In this document: positions 21,312 through 41,036 of the stretch, piece after piece
Numbering within the stretch: position 1 is the first letter of the stretch
How the letters are laid out: the number at the start of each line of letters is the position of its first letter
Assembly (NCBI GenBank): GCA_905160935.1
Contig: CAJHZI010000517.1
Span: 2,271,617-2,335,616 of the forward strand
From: Enchytraeus crypticus
Taxonomy: Eukaryota > Annelida > Clitellata > Enchytraeida > Enchytraeidae
Direction: 5' to 3'
Length of the DNA: 64,000 nt
The notes under the pieces: generated by a model
What the model was told of the DNA's origin: nothing
What the model saw: only the letters and a program-made list of their open reading frames with translations
The model's database searches: none
Made by a program: the position numbers and the translations under genes

Positions 21312-24300
21312 TATGCAATCAGAAAGACTATTATTCAAACAATCAATCAGTCATACAATCGTCCAAGGTACTCTCTAAGAATTTTTACACAACACACACA
21401 ATATACCAATTAATTAAGAATTAAAGTAATGATTGATTAACAACGTAACTACAAAAGTTCAGGAAGTGCTCGTTAATTCTCACAATATAGATAATTCCCA
21501 CACCTCGAAACTTTTGTTAGATAATTTTCACATCTAAAACTTTGTTTAAAGATAATTCCCACATCTCAAAACTTTGTTGCATATTCCAGTATCCCAAAAG
21601 TTTTCTGAAAATTCTCAAAATCTCAGCAAACGGCTTTGCTGAAGAGATTTTGGTGCATTGTTTAGTTAATACCACATGTATGTACAACAACAACACAACA
21701 ACGTAATGATGTACGTCTTAGTTAATCTCTCACCTTGGTCTGCGAGGCCGAGAAATGAACCGACGGGTGAGACTAAAAGCAAAAAGTGACATTACAATAG
21801 TAGTAAGATATTAGTCAGTTAATCAATCAATCAATCAATCAATAAAATCAATCAGTCAATCAATCTATCACACTGTTTGGTTCTTAGTCCATACGACTCC
21901 ATAGCCCACATAATACATCAAAGATTAAAAACATCTGAGAGACTCAATTAATAGAAAATATCAAAATCGATCACTAAAATGTTAAGAATATATGTGAGAG
22001 AAAGTCAAGAGAAAATGACATTTAAAATAGTCTAAAGTTATAAACCAGACAGAATCAGAAATACAGTATTAACTGTAAAGATTAACAATACTTTTCTCAT
22101 AACATGACAACGTTAGAGAACGTCTTGGCTTCACATTTCAATAGAAACAGTTTCGCTCTAAGTGATTTGAAAAACAAAAGAACAAATTAAGAAATGATTA
22201 AACTATTTCTGAGGATCAGTGTTTAATAAATTAAATACAATTAAACTAAACAATTTAGATATTAAAAATTGCGCTCTTCAAAAAGAGAGTTAAATGTTTA
22301 TAAGCAGGCTCTCCTTGCAATGAACTACAGAATGAGTGAGCATAAATGGATTATAGAATGATAAGGTTATTTTAATTCACTAATTACCGATTCATTAACT
22401 AAAAGTTATTTAATGCATGCATTGCAATCAATTAAGTGATTATTATAGTTTTCCATCTAATATTTTTTATTTTATGTTACATTCTGCCTGTATCTGTTAC
22501 ATTGCTATGATATCTGTCAAGGAATAGATTATTATTACTTTACACTAATCAGTCAATTAACATATTATAAGTCCAATTGACTAAATGTTAATTAATTGAG
22601 CAGCAATTAGCTAAGTGACAGCGATTCATTGATTGATACCTGAAGATCTGGTGGTACTTCAAACACACAGCGTAGCTTAGAGTTCATGATTTCATCCGGT
22701 GCAGCCTCTCTCCACTATGTAATAACAACAACAGCAACAACAAAACAATGATAGCAACAACATTAGCAAAACAATGATAACAACAAAAATAGCAAAACAA
22801 TGATAACAACAACAATAACAAAACAACAACAATAACGATACCAACAATACTAACAACATATCAACGACAACAATAAAAACAACATAACAACAACAATGAA
22901 AACAATATAACAACAACAATGAAAACAACATAACAACAAAGATGATCAGAACAACAATATCTTTTTGGTGGCTCTTAAGGATTAACGAGTACAATAAAGG
23001 GCACCTCCAAAAATCACATTTTTTTCTTGCGACGTTTAATCTGGCAGATGACTAAATATCAAATCCTTCTAACTCAAGATTCAATGTGTGACCCTTCAAG
23101 TAGTAGAATCTTGACCCTTTGTGAATTATATTACAAAGTAACATCACTACAGAACTTAATGAAAATCAAACTACAGAACTTGTTTGAACCTCTAGTTTGT
23201 TTGACTGATTGATAGAGAGAAATCATTACCAGTTGTTCCGTGTTGTCGATGCCTCCAGGACAAATGATCGACTGAATGAGAAACTTGTGTTGAGTCTTCT
23301 CAGTCGGGTTATAGTGGAACGGCTGCAGAACAACTGTTGTCAGCAACAACAACAACAGGAGCTCTCAGCAACAACAACAACAACAATAGAACAGTATCAA
23401 CAAGTACCTCAGTATTAACAACAGCAACCTCAAAATAACATCAAGAATAACCACAAAAATGACAACAACAACATCATTTGCAAGAGCAACCTCAGCAACA
23501 ACAACAACAACATCTGCATTTACAAGAGTAACCTCAGCAATAACAACAACGACATCTGTGTTAACAACTACATAGGTAAAAACAATGACAACAACTAAAA
23601 AATAACAAAAAAAAAAAAAAATATAAGCACCAACAAAATCAAACACCAACATTAACAGCAACAACAACTGGTCCATTGGAACATAGCAACTTGAGTATCA
23701 TCTAAAATCATATATCGAAATTACTTGAAGCTAGAGTCATAGCTACAAAAATAAAATCTAACATTAAACTATTTTGATGAACTTATTAGACTAGTTGTCA
23801 AGTTGTCAGATAAGATAAAATGTTTCAAAGACTAGATAGATACTGCTAAGGTAGAAATTGCTAAGATACAATATAAGTTCACACTTAAATATTAATCTGG
23901 AACTCAATAATTACAAAAAAGTCACACTCTTAAGTTCAGTAACATTTTAAAACTCCTCATACTTTGAATTCTGATGGTCTGCGCGGGTTCAATGAATCCA
24001 CCGTTAGGCCTAACACAGTACTGCCTGGGCGCAGTTGTCTTAACTTTGAAGCAGAGCTTCTGATTCAACTGATTCTTCAATGTCACCTCAGTCGAAACGA
24101 CCCTTGTAAATGGTCCTATACATCAAATAAAGCAGCAGAATTACAATTAGCTCAATCCAAACAAATTCATCGATCAATAGATTTATCATTTGCGCCAGCT
24201 AAGGTATCAATCAATAGAACCTTTTCCCCAACTTGCAAACTTGATTTTTCTGTCTTCTGATTTTTTAATATACTTACGTAGCCAACGGCTACAACTATGG

Positions 24301-24821
24301 ATTGAGTTAAACAGAAGCGAAAAAGCACATTTGGAAATTAAAAGCTAATACGAATGTAGCCTAAATTGCATTATAAATGCCATGTTTTAGCCAAGAAATT
24401 TTTTTAACTATTTCCGTCAATATATAAATCAATCAGTCAAAATTTAAAGGATCCACAGTAAGATATTCATAATGATATTGAGCACTTAGAAATATTCCAA
24501 ATCTTATTGGTTATTTACCTGTTTCTGCCGTTTCTGAAGAATTGAAAAAGTATAGCAGCATCCTAATTGATTCGTGTTACTAAAACTAATTCTCTTTGAC
24601 ACTTCCGCCAACCAATGAAGCCCTCGACGTTGATACAAAATTGATCAGATTCAAAGTAAAAATAACTAAATTTAACAAACTCTAATGAGAAAACAGGGGG
24701 TTAAAGTTTAGTAATTTAGTCCGATAATAGTAAAAATTATTAATACAAAAAGTATGCACCAACCTCTAAAGAGCAGTTCGTTTTGGGGCTCAACAATGAG
24801 AGACGGTATGGGAATAGACAT
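20279..24821 (-). CDS. VAP: VAMP-associated protein (VAPA/VAPB orthologue), 7 exons
   Basis: Exons (minus): 24821-24764, 24115-23963, 23333-23230, 22714-22640, 21772-21734, 21027-20923 and 20392-20279; intron phases 1,1,0,0,0,0; 215 residues. VAP is an ER tail-anchored tether that recruits FFAT-motif lipid-transfer and sorting proteins through its MSP domain. Evidence: an N-terminal EPQNELLFRGPFTRVV start, the family signature KVKTTAPRQYCVRPN (residues 43-57), QPFHYNPTEKTQHKF, and NSKLRCVFEVPPD closing the MSP domain. The last exon encodes a C-terminal anchor with GLLGAVIG, like the GxxxG anchor of vertebrate VAPs. The linker is only about 60 residues and shows no clear coiled coil, which vertebrate VAPs have; an unrecognised exon or a real loss is possible. 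Introns are packed with CAAT and AAC repeats. Confidence 0.92.
20447..20525 (-). mobile_element. LINE-M 3' end with (ATC)n
   Basis: ATCATC repeat, then CTTCCCTTAAATCCCAGTTT and CCAGGGTCAAGATACGAATA, the inverted LINE-M terminus. It lies in VAP intron 6. Confidence 0.75.
21028..21320. repeat. (CAAT)n microsatellite tracts in VAP intron 5
   Basis: Repeated TCAATCAATCAATC and CGCTCAATCAGACGATCAGT units start directly at the exon-6 acceptor. Apparent INQSINRS frames are compositional. Confidence 0.9.
22725..22945. repeat. (AAC)n-rich tract in VAP intron 3
   Basis: ACAACAACAATGAAAACAAC-type repeats begin next to the exon-4 acceptor. On the coding strand they form a GTT-rich acceptor region. Confidence 0.85.
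23342..23670. repeat. (AAC)n-rich tract in VAP intron 2
   Basis: CAACAACAACA units adjoin the exon-3 acceptor. The pattern matches intron 3: a GTT-rich coding strand immediately upstream of the 3' splice site. Confidence 0.85.
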
Positions 24822-25240
24822 GTCGATCACCGCGCAGGGTACTTTAAAGTGCTACACACTGAGCGATGTTACACTATCTAAATATTTTCTTTATTTATAT
24901 TTTTAAATAAATTTATTTATATAAAAGTACATATAAATTTTAATATATTTTTAAATATATTTATTTATATAAAAATATAAAAATAATATTTTTAAATCTA
25001 GAAACAAAACTTTATCTAGTTCTCTCTCAAGATCAAGATCAAGCAGAAATTTTTTATCACTGTATCACAAAATTTACCAAATTTAAGGATGAATTTCACC
25101 TGCGAATGCCCGATTTTAAAGATGTCATCATGTCAAAGAGGACAGAAGGAGGTTTAGACTCTATAACGTGTTTCTATGGGTAACAGGATAGTTTTCTCAG
25201 GGAATGATGCTTATACCCAGTAAATATTAGCCGAACCCGA
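24822..25240. promoter_or_regulatory. VAP upstream region (position only)
   Basis: 5' flank of VAP on the minus strand. It is AT-rich, with TTTAAATATAT-like segments and no definite promoter motif, so placement rests only on gene position. Confidence 0.3.
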
Positions 25241-25249
25241 GGAAGGCAT

Positions 25250-25395
25250 GGGAGGGGGGTATTCGTAGATGACTTAACGTTCCACTCATAAGTGAACATG
25301 AAGAGAAAAACTGAAGACAGAGAAGAGTGGAGGCGTTTTATACCATGGACTTGCCAGCTACAGTGTGCAGTGCACTTAGAGAGAAATAGAAGTTG
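25250..25395 (+). mobile_element. LINE-M 3' fragment
   Basis: Contains TGAACATGAAGAGAAAAACT, AGAGAAGAGTGGAGGCGTTT and GTGCAGTGCACTTAGAGAGA. Confidence 0.7.
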
Positions 25396-25744
25396 TTTCC
25401 ATTGATTGTGATTATCTTCTAAAATAATTTAATCATTATCAAGCAATATTTCGATGCAAGAAAATTATATTTATCCGTCATAAACATACAAGTGTGTCTC
25501 AGAGTTAACTGAAACATTAATCTACCTGCAAGTCTTAGACAGTCAGAGCTATCTCTTCTGAGTTTTCAGAATAAGCTTAAGACAGTTCTTTTTCAATCGT
25601 GCGCAAATTATAATTAACCGCCTTAGTGCTACTGTGGCATATTGCCTAGAGCGGCCGGCGCTCGATTAAAATCGTTTATCATATAAATATTATATTGCTT
25701 TTTACAATACCATTATTAATATCTAGTTTTCAAGCTTAAATTAC

Positions 25745-26192
25745 TCCGGAGTGAGGGTAAGGGAATTGACTTTCTTTTCCAGTTTTTGCAGTTGATACTG
25801 TGACAAGTTGATATTGTGATCCCCGCGTTGTGCTCGGGTGTGGTTGGACCACTGCAGAATAGGGCAACCGCAAACGATCTGCCGCGTGTACGTAAGAGGC
25901 GACTAAAGGCAGGAGCTGAGGATGGTAAGAGGGGACCCACCTCACCACAAAATATTTTCCCCCAGGATTAAATGGTAATTACTCCACCTAACTGAGGAAG
26001 GCAACGGGAAACCACCTCAGAAGCCATATTTTACCCAAGCAATAGGCTACATAAGGTATGGATAAGGCAAAGACTTTGTGAAGGGATTAACTTGTTGATA
26101 TAAGGAATGCTCTTATGGAGCTAGAAAACAGACTTTGAGTATGAATATGTACCTTGAACCTGCCACTCGGCAGTGCACTGAAGAAGAAAACT
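25745..26192 (+). mobile_element. LINE-K 3' region
   Basis: The longer LINE-K copy. It has decayed coding traces in the middle (frames with VRKRRLKAGAEDG) and ends CCACTCGGCAGTGCACTGAA then GAAGAAA. It shares its last 110 bp with 2080-2207. Confidence 0.55.
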
Positions 26193-26380
26193 GTGACAAG
26201 CTAAATTACGAATCGCAGGCTTTCTTCAAGATTTTATTATTTCCAACCTTGTCGTGAAACAGTAGGCCCTACGCAATAAATTTAACTGAGCCTTTAACTT
26301 TGCTATTTAATAGCCAGGATGCATTTGCATTAAAATGAGTTAGCATAAAATATTAAAATTGGGAAAACCGAGTATGATAG

Positions 26381-26605
26381 CAATAATAGAGTAACACAAT
26401 GTTGATAAGAGAGAGATGATAATAATAGAGTAACACAATGTTGATAAGAGAGAGATGATAATAATAGAGTAACACAATGTTGATAAGAGAGAGATGATAA
26501 TAATAGAGTAACACAATGTTGATAAGAGAGAGATGATAATAATAGAGTAACACAATGTTGATAAGAGAGAGATGATAATAATAGAGTAACACAATGTTGA
26601 CAATT
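26381..26605. repeat. 39-bp tandem repeat, about six near-identical copies
   Basis: Unit AATAATAGAGTAACACAATG plus TTGATAAGAGAGAGATGAT. There is no spacer diversity, so it is a satellite-type array and not a CRISPR. Confidence 0.95.
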
Positions 26606-26761
26606 ATAATTAAGAGCATAATGATAATAACACACTGTTGATAATTAAGAGCATAGTGATACTACTAGAGTAACATATAGTTGATAAGAGTCCACTCATA
26701 ACATTCAGGATCATTATATAAACTTGAGTTAATGCACTGCTGAAGACTCTACAGTACCAAT

Positions 26762-26870
26762 GCAGCCGAGTCTGTGGCAGTATCGGTTAAGTGTCAGAAT
26801 GTACACCTGTAGTAGATACAGGTTGCAAATCCCAGGCTCTCTCATCTCGTCACTGAAGTCCCCTTTAACA
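26762..26870 (+). mobile_element. SINE-1 copy, diverged
   Basis: GCAGTATCGGTTAAGTGTCA-like head and box B-like GGTTGCAAATCCCAGGCTCT. Confidence 0.5.
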
Positions 26871-26984
26871 CATTCATTTTCAATACCGACAAGTCTAAGT
26901 AACTAACAATTTCAAGAAAAGAAACTGATGTAAACAAATTTACAACCTCTTTAGAAAGATTCTTTGAAAGTAATAATAGCCAAT

Positions 26985-27095
26985 CAATATCGTCATCATC
27001 ATCATCTTCCCATGATCCTAGTTTAACTAGGGTCGGGATACGAATAGACCGTCTCAAATCCTCTCTGTCTCAAATCATATCATCAGTCAATCCCC
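26985..27095 (-). mobile_element. LINE-M 3' end
   Basis: ATCATC run, CTAGTTTAACTAGGGTCGGG and ATACGAATAGACCGTCTCAA. Same terminus as at 55583 and 38915. Confidence 0.75.
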
Positions 27096-27099
27096 TATT

Positions 27100-27470
27100 G
27101 GAGACTTTTCTATCAAATAGCCAATAGAATATCGCTTATCGCTTGGCTTATGGTTTATTTCCATTTAATAGCCAATCAATATTGCTTCAAAATATATAAA
27201 ATGAATTAGAATTATACACTAAGTCAAGAGAATTAACGAAAGGCTGACATGTAGAGAAAATGACTGTATCGTAAGCACAAAAATTGAATAATTAAAGCAT
27301 TGGTTCATCGTACATTAGACAAAATACTACTCCTAATTTAACGAATTAGCAGTTAGCACATTATTTAGCATCATCAATCAATTACTGGCATAAAAGTACA
27401 GTTAACTCATCCAAATAAATTATACGGACATGATAGATAAACAGTTCTGCTCAAGCTACTGATAAGAAAT
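27100..27470. other. Intergenic stretch, no gene recognised
   Basis: Region between VAP and ARPC2 without coding or RNA signal. Confidence 0.45.
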
Positions 27471-27477
27471 TCATATA

Positions 27478-27590
27478 AAACAGTTTCTACCACGTCCTTA
27501 GGTAATTAAAACAGTTTCTACCACGTCCTTAGATAATTAAATCAGTTTCTACCACGTCCTTAGATAATTAAATCAGTTTCTACGTCCAGT
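27478..27590. repeat. ~30-bp tandem repeat, about four copies
   Basis: Unit CAGTTTCTACCACGTCCTTA plus GATAATTAAA. Confidence 0.9.
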
Positions 27591-27666
27591 GATTATAATA
27601 GAACTGTATGAGTTTCACTTGACATAGTCATTAAAAACTAGAATCTATAAAGCTATTTTATTAGAC

Positions 27667-27752
27667 TATCAATCAATCGTTAAGAATTTAACGTCCAGTT
27701 TCTCGCCATAAGGCATGTCAAGGGCGTCTCTTGCAGAATCTACACGAGTCCA
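27667..27752 (-). mobile_element. LINE-F 3' end
   Basis: Inverse of CTGCAAGAGACGTCCCTGAC / CTTATGGCGAG / GGACGTTAAATT, ending in ATCAATCAAT on the plus strand. Same terminus as 29930-30130. Confidence 0.65.
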
Positions 27753-28271
27753 TAACATACATCAACAGCTACCTGACTAGCTTTCTGACTCTGCTAAATA
27801 CTATTCATCTTCTTCGCAATGGTATTTTTTAACATCGTAACGACAACATCGGCGGGCAGAGAAAAAGACTTGGATTACAATTGGTATAACATTCGTGTGA
27901 TAAAGTACTCAAACATAGCCCAACATTGCTGAAGCTGACACGACAAGTTCTGTCAATAGATCAAGCTTTCTACCAGAATCAACCGGGACAAAGAAGACTA
28001 CAAGATTTCAAATCAATGACACGAATCACAAGAGAGCGTTGTAGTAGAAATCACTGTGATCCATCAATATTTTAATTCTAACAACGATGCAGCAATGAGA
28101 CCAGAGTAATGATATACATTTATATAGTTAGCGAAGATTATCTAGAGCTAATTAATTACATAATTAATAATTAATTAATTATATAATTAATAAATTAAAT
28201 AATTATTAATTATTTAATTAATTAAATAATTAGCGTTGATTGGAGCATTGGTATGTAGACTCGTCATGTGA

Positions 28272-37802
<9,531 letters not shown>

Positions 37803-37981
37803 TCTGGCAACAATTCTCTAAACGTCCTCAATTAGGCAACAGATTATACAAGCTTAAAAGCAATTTTAAATACAGTTTTGTCTAAATAAATCTGAGCGAT
37901 ATTTGGCTAACAGAGACCAGAGAGTACTTAGAAACTCGTAACTCAACTTTTCTTCTTTTATACTGCTAAAAGGAAACATTG
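37803..37981. promoter_or_regulatory. ARPC2 upstream region (position only)
   Basis: Immediate 5' flank of ARPC2 on the minus strand. No convincing core promoter element was seen. Confidence 0.25.
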
Positions 37982-38135
37982 ACAACAACACCCGCCGCAG
38001 CAACAATATAGTTAGAGTGCTACTGTTGTCCATGACAACATTGTGCACTATGGAACCAAGTATAACTGATGAGTAGAATTTGGTCGGCTTATGAACGGTT
38101 TCGAACCAAATTCCGGGCATTCAGTCCTATGAACT
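37982..38135 (-). repeat. Rep-D copy
   Basis: GTTAGAGTGCTACTGTTGTC, CATGACAACATTGTGCACTA and a diverged body (CGGTTTCGAACCAAATTCCG). Confidence 0.6.
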
Positions 38136-38221
38136 AAGGGTGGTTGGACATGAAAGATCTAAGAGAAAAACCTTTAAAGCCTTCTTTTATCGCACCAGCT
38201 TATGATTTCCTATGATCAGAA

Positions 38222-38290
38222 ATGAGACGTCCCTGACATTGCCTTATAGCAAGAAACCGGACGTTAAATTCTTATTGATTGATTTATCAG
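38222..38290 (+). mobile_element. LINE-F 3' end with (TGAT)n
   Basis: GAGACGTCCCTGACATTGCC and AGAAACCGGACGTTAAATTC, then TTGATTGATT. Confidence 0.7.
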
Positions 38291-38333
38291 CCCCGTAGAG
38301 CAGTTAAAGAAGTATACCTTTCAATGTAAAAGC

Positions 38334-38483
38334 TGGTAAAGCCGATGTTAACGTCAGTTTCCTCACTCGAAAGTGATGTCAGTGACGGCGTTAAAATCCT
38401 GGGGGAGCCCAGGATTTTAACCCCGCACATACTGATCTACGGTCGAATATCTTACCGACATCGACAATGTCTCCAGCCATGTC
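38334..38483 (-). mobile_element. SINE-1 copy with internal duplication
   Basis: Full SINE-1 signature. The box B region has an inserted GTTAAAATCCTGGGGG block that mirrors the adjoining AGGATTTTAACC. Confidence 0.75.
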
Positions 38484-38624
38484 TCCATCTGGTGTTTATG
38501 TCGGCCGAGTTTACGACCAATTCTTAAACCCTGGACCATCCATTTGATGGTTTGGACTACCTCTTAGAATTGGCTTGAATTATTTAATAACGCGTACGTA
38601 CTAGTGTGAAATTAGGCCTACCAG

Positions 38625-38800
38625 TCAAGTTGATATCTATCACTTTTAAACCGTTAGGCAATTGATTCCATTTTCCGTATAACCAGTCCAGAGAATGTCC
38701 GAGATTTTACAACCAGATCAGCGCGGCTGGGAATCGAACCCACGAGAGTTCAATTCACCTCAGATTCTAGCTGTTATTTAAAACCTCATGGCTTTACCTT
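38625..38800 (-). mobile_element. SINE-2 copy
   Basis: Inverse box B CTGGGAATCGAACCCACGAG and the usual tail. Confidence 0.75.
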
Positions 38801-38914
38801 AACATTTATTTTACACTTACTAAACTTGTAAGTAATGATGGTTTAAAAGACTTATAAGTAAGACTATCTTCTAACTAATTCGTTGCAATATAATTATAGG
38901 ACTACTACTGGAAT

Positions 38915-39004
38915 CATCATTATCATCTGCCCTTGAATTCCAGTTTAACTAGGTTCGTGATACCAATAGACTGTCTCAAATCCTCTCTGTCCTACGTAAT
39001 ATCA
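38915..39004 (-). mobile_element. LINE-M 3' end directly abutting the LTR retrotransposon
   Basis: CATCTGCCCTTGAATTCCAG, ACCAATAGACTGTCTCAAAT and CCTCTCTGTCCTACGTAATA, then the LTR begins. Other copies continue ATCAGTCAATC at this point, but the sequence beyond the retrotransposon (51555 onward) does not. Confidence 0.65.
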
Positions 39005-41036
39005 TGTAGGGATTTCTAGCTTCTTCGCACACGATTCGTGTAAAATGTAGTGGCATTGCCATTAGTTAAGATATTTCTTTGATTCGTTTTATAATTTGGA
39101 CATTATTAAGCAGTGTGAGCTTGGCTGACTTTTTGCTAGTCTATGGAGGCGTGGCCTATCACGCGTGAAATAAAAAGAAGCGACGCGCGGGAATCTGGGC
39201 AGTCCGATAAACAAGCGTGTGACTGTCGCGTGTGCTAATAGTGTTTCATTAATAGCGCGGTGTGCGGCTTCTTGCAGAAAAAGCGTATACGTATATATTA
39301 AGAGAGATATTACGATACATTAAGTGATATATTAAGAGCATCGTACGTGATGAGATACTAGTTATAGTTATAGAATCTGTAGTATAGATAATTATTAAGG
39401 GAAGTAAAGATAACGCTCGAGGAGCAGCCTTCGAGAACGAGGTCGGTGAGAAACCCGACGAGAGATCACGGAAGGACAGGTCGGGCAGGAAGTAGGGAGT
39501 GCAGAGAAGCCATCAACGTCAGGTGAGGGTAAGTGTGATCCTTCATAGTAAGTACTATTGAGTAACTCGCAGGAGATGTTGTGCTAACTAGGAACAAGGT
39601 CGTGAGGAGACAGCTGGTCGAATACAGTATCTAATGCTCTCGAAATTTATTCTCTAGGACCGTAATAGTTCGTTTATGAGCACCTGCCTGCATACCAATT
39701 TCTTTATTTCCTAAATAGACGTCAGAAGACCTGTTCCTGGACTCCGGCGAGTGCGGCGAGTGCGGCGGTCTACGTCAGAAGACCTGTTCCTGGACTCCGG
39801 CGAGTGCGGCGAGTGCGGCGGTCTACAGTTTCTGGACTCCGACGAGTGCGGCGAGTCCGGCGAGTGCGGCGGTCTACTGTTTCTGGACTCCGGCGAGTAC
39901 GGCGAGACCGGCGAGTGCGGCGGTGTACATTAGAAGACCTGTTTCTGGACTCCGACGAGTGCGGCGAGTCCGGCGAGTGCGGCGGTCTACTGTTTCTGGA
40001 CTCCGGCGAGTACGGCGAGACCGGCGAGTGCGGCGGTGTACATTAGAAGACCTGTTTCTGGACTCCGACGAGTGCGGCGAGTCCGGCGAGTCCGGCGAGT
40101 GCGGCGGTCTACTGTTTCTGGACTCCGGCGAGTACGGCGAGTCCGGCGAGTGTGGCGGTCTACGTTTCCTGGACTCCGGCGAGTACGGCGAGTCCGGCGA
40201 GTGCGGCGGTCTACGTCAGAAGACCTGTTCCTGGACTCCGGCGAGTGCGGCGAGTCCGGCGAGTGCGGCGGTCTACATTAGAAGATCTGTTTCTGGACTC
40301 CGGCGAGTGCGGCGAGTGCGGCGGTCTACTGTTTCTGGACTCCGGCGAGTGCGGCGAGTCCGGCGAGTGCGGCGGTCTACAGTTTCTGGACTCCGGCGAG
40401 TACGGCGAGTACGGCGAGTCCGGCGAGTGCGGCGGTCTCATTGATTCTCATTGATACGGACAATTACGCGATAGAGTTAAATAAGAACCTAATTTGCGGG
40501 ATAGGACTCGCTAAACAGTTATTTAGTTATGTGCAATAGAGTTCGTAGTTGACTCTGTTTTACACATATAATACTGATATATGATTAATAATTCTGTTAA
40601 TTTGACTGTTTTTGCCTGTGTTTGTCGTAATTACTTTGTTCTATAGATAAACGCGACTAGTACTTCCAATCTGGTAGTCAGCGACGGTATACAATGGAAG
40701 ATGCTAACGTCGTATGGCAGCAAGGCTCTGCACCAACCCCTGACAGTGCAGAGTCGCTCAATCGACTGATAGATGATCCGCCAAGTCGCGGTGAATCGCG
40801 ACATTCTTTACCGGTCTCCGTGACAGTAGGTGCTACTAGGACACTCGATCCTCTCTCGATATATCAAGGGAGCGTTACTCCGACAGAGCGAGAAACCTTT
40901 CTCGCGCCCGAGGCGGACGCCCCCCGCCTACTTACGTCGGCCGCCGGCCCTCTCGACAGAGCGACGCCGTTGCGACCGACGGCGGTGACGACGCAGCGGC
41001 CGCCGATAGGCGACGTCGGCGCTGCGCCGCACCACA
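39005..41036 (+). repeat. 5' LTR (2032 bp)
   Basis: Starts TGTAGGGATTTCTAGC and ends GCCGCACCACA. A TATA-like AATAAAAAG lies at 39169-39177 and is a candidate core promoter. Possible splice signals: donors GTGAGG (39523) and GTAAGT (39529); acceptors after pyrimidine-rich stretches ending at 39718 (CCTAAATAG) and 40646 (TTCTATAG). Use of the second acceptor would remove the GC-rich minisatellite from the leader. The last 343 bp encode the first 114 codons of gag. Confidence 0.93.
39719..40439 (+). repeat. GC-rich 51-bp minisatellite in the 5' LTR
   Basis: Units GTCTACTGTTTCTGGACTCC followed by 9-bp sub-units GGCGAGTGC / GGCGAGTCC / GGCGAGTAC. Some units have an extra GTCAGAAGACCTG insert. 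All frames are open because no stop is present in the unit, so long RRVRRV or GECGES frames are not evidence of protein. Confidence 0.95.

Noticed and set aside
23964..24260. 98-codon plus-strand frame
   Set aside because: Antisense shadow of VAP exon 2.
26330..26635. Regularly spaced identical repeats, considered as a CRISPR-like array
   Set aside because: Units are contiguous 39-bp copies with no variable spacers, and the genome is an animal's.
39751..40444. Overlapping frames encoding RRVRRV and GECGES repeats
   Set aside because: The GC-rich LTR minisatellite has no stop in any frame; the frames shift freely between units and differ between the two LTRs.
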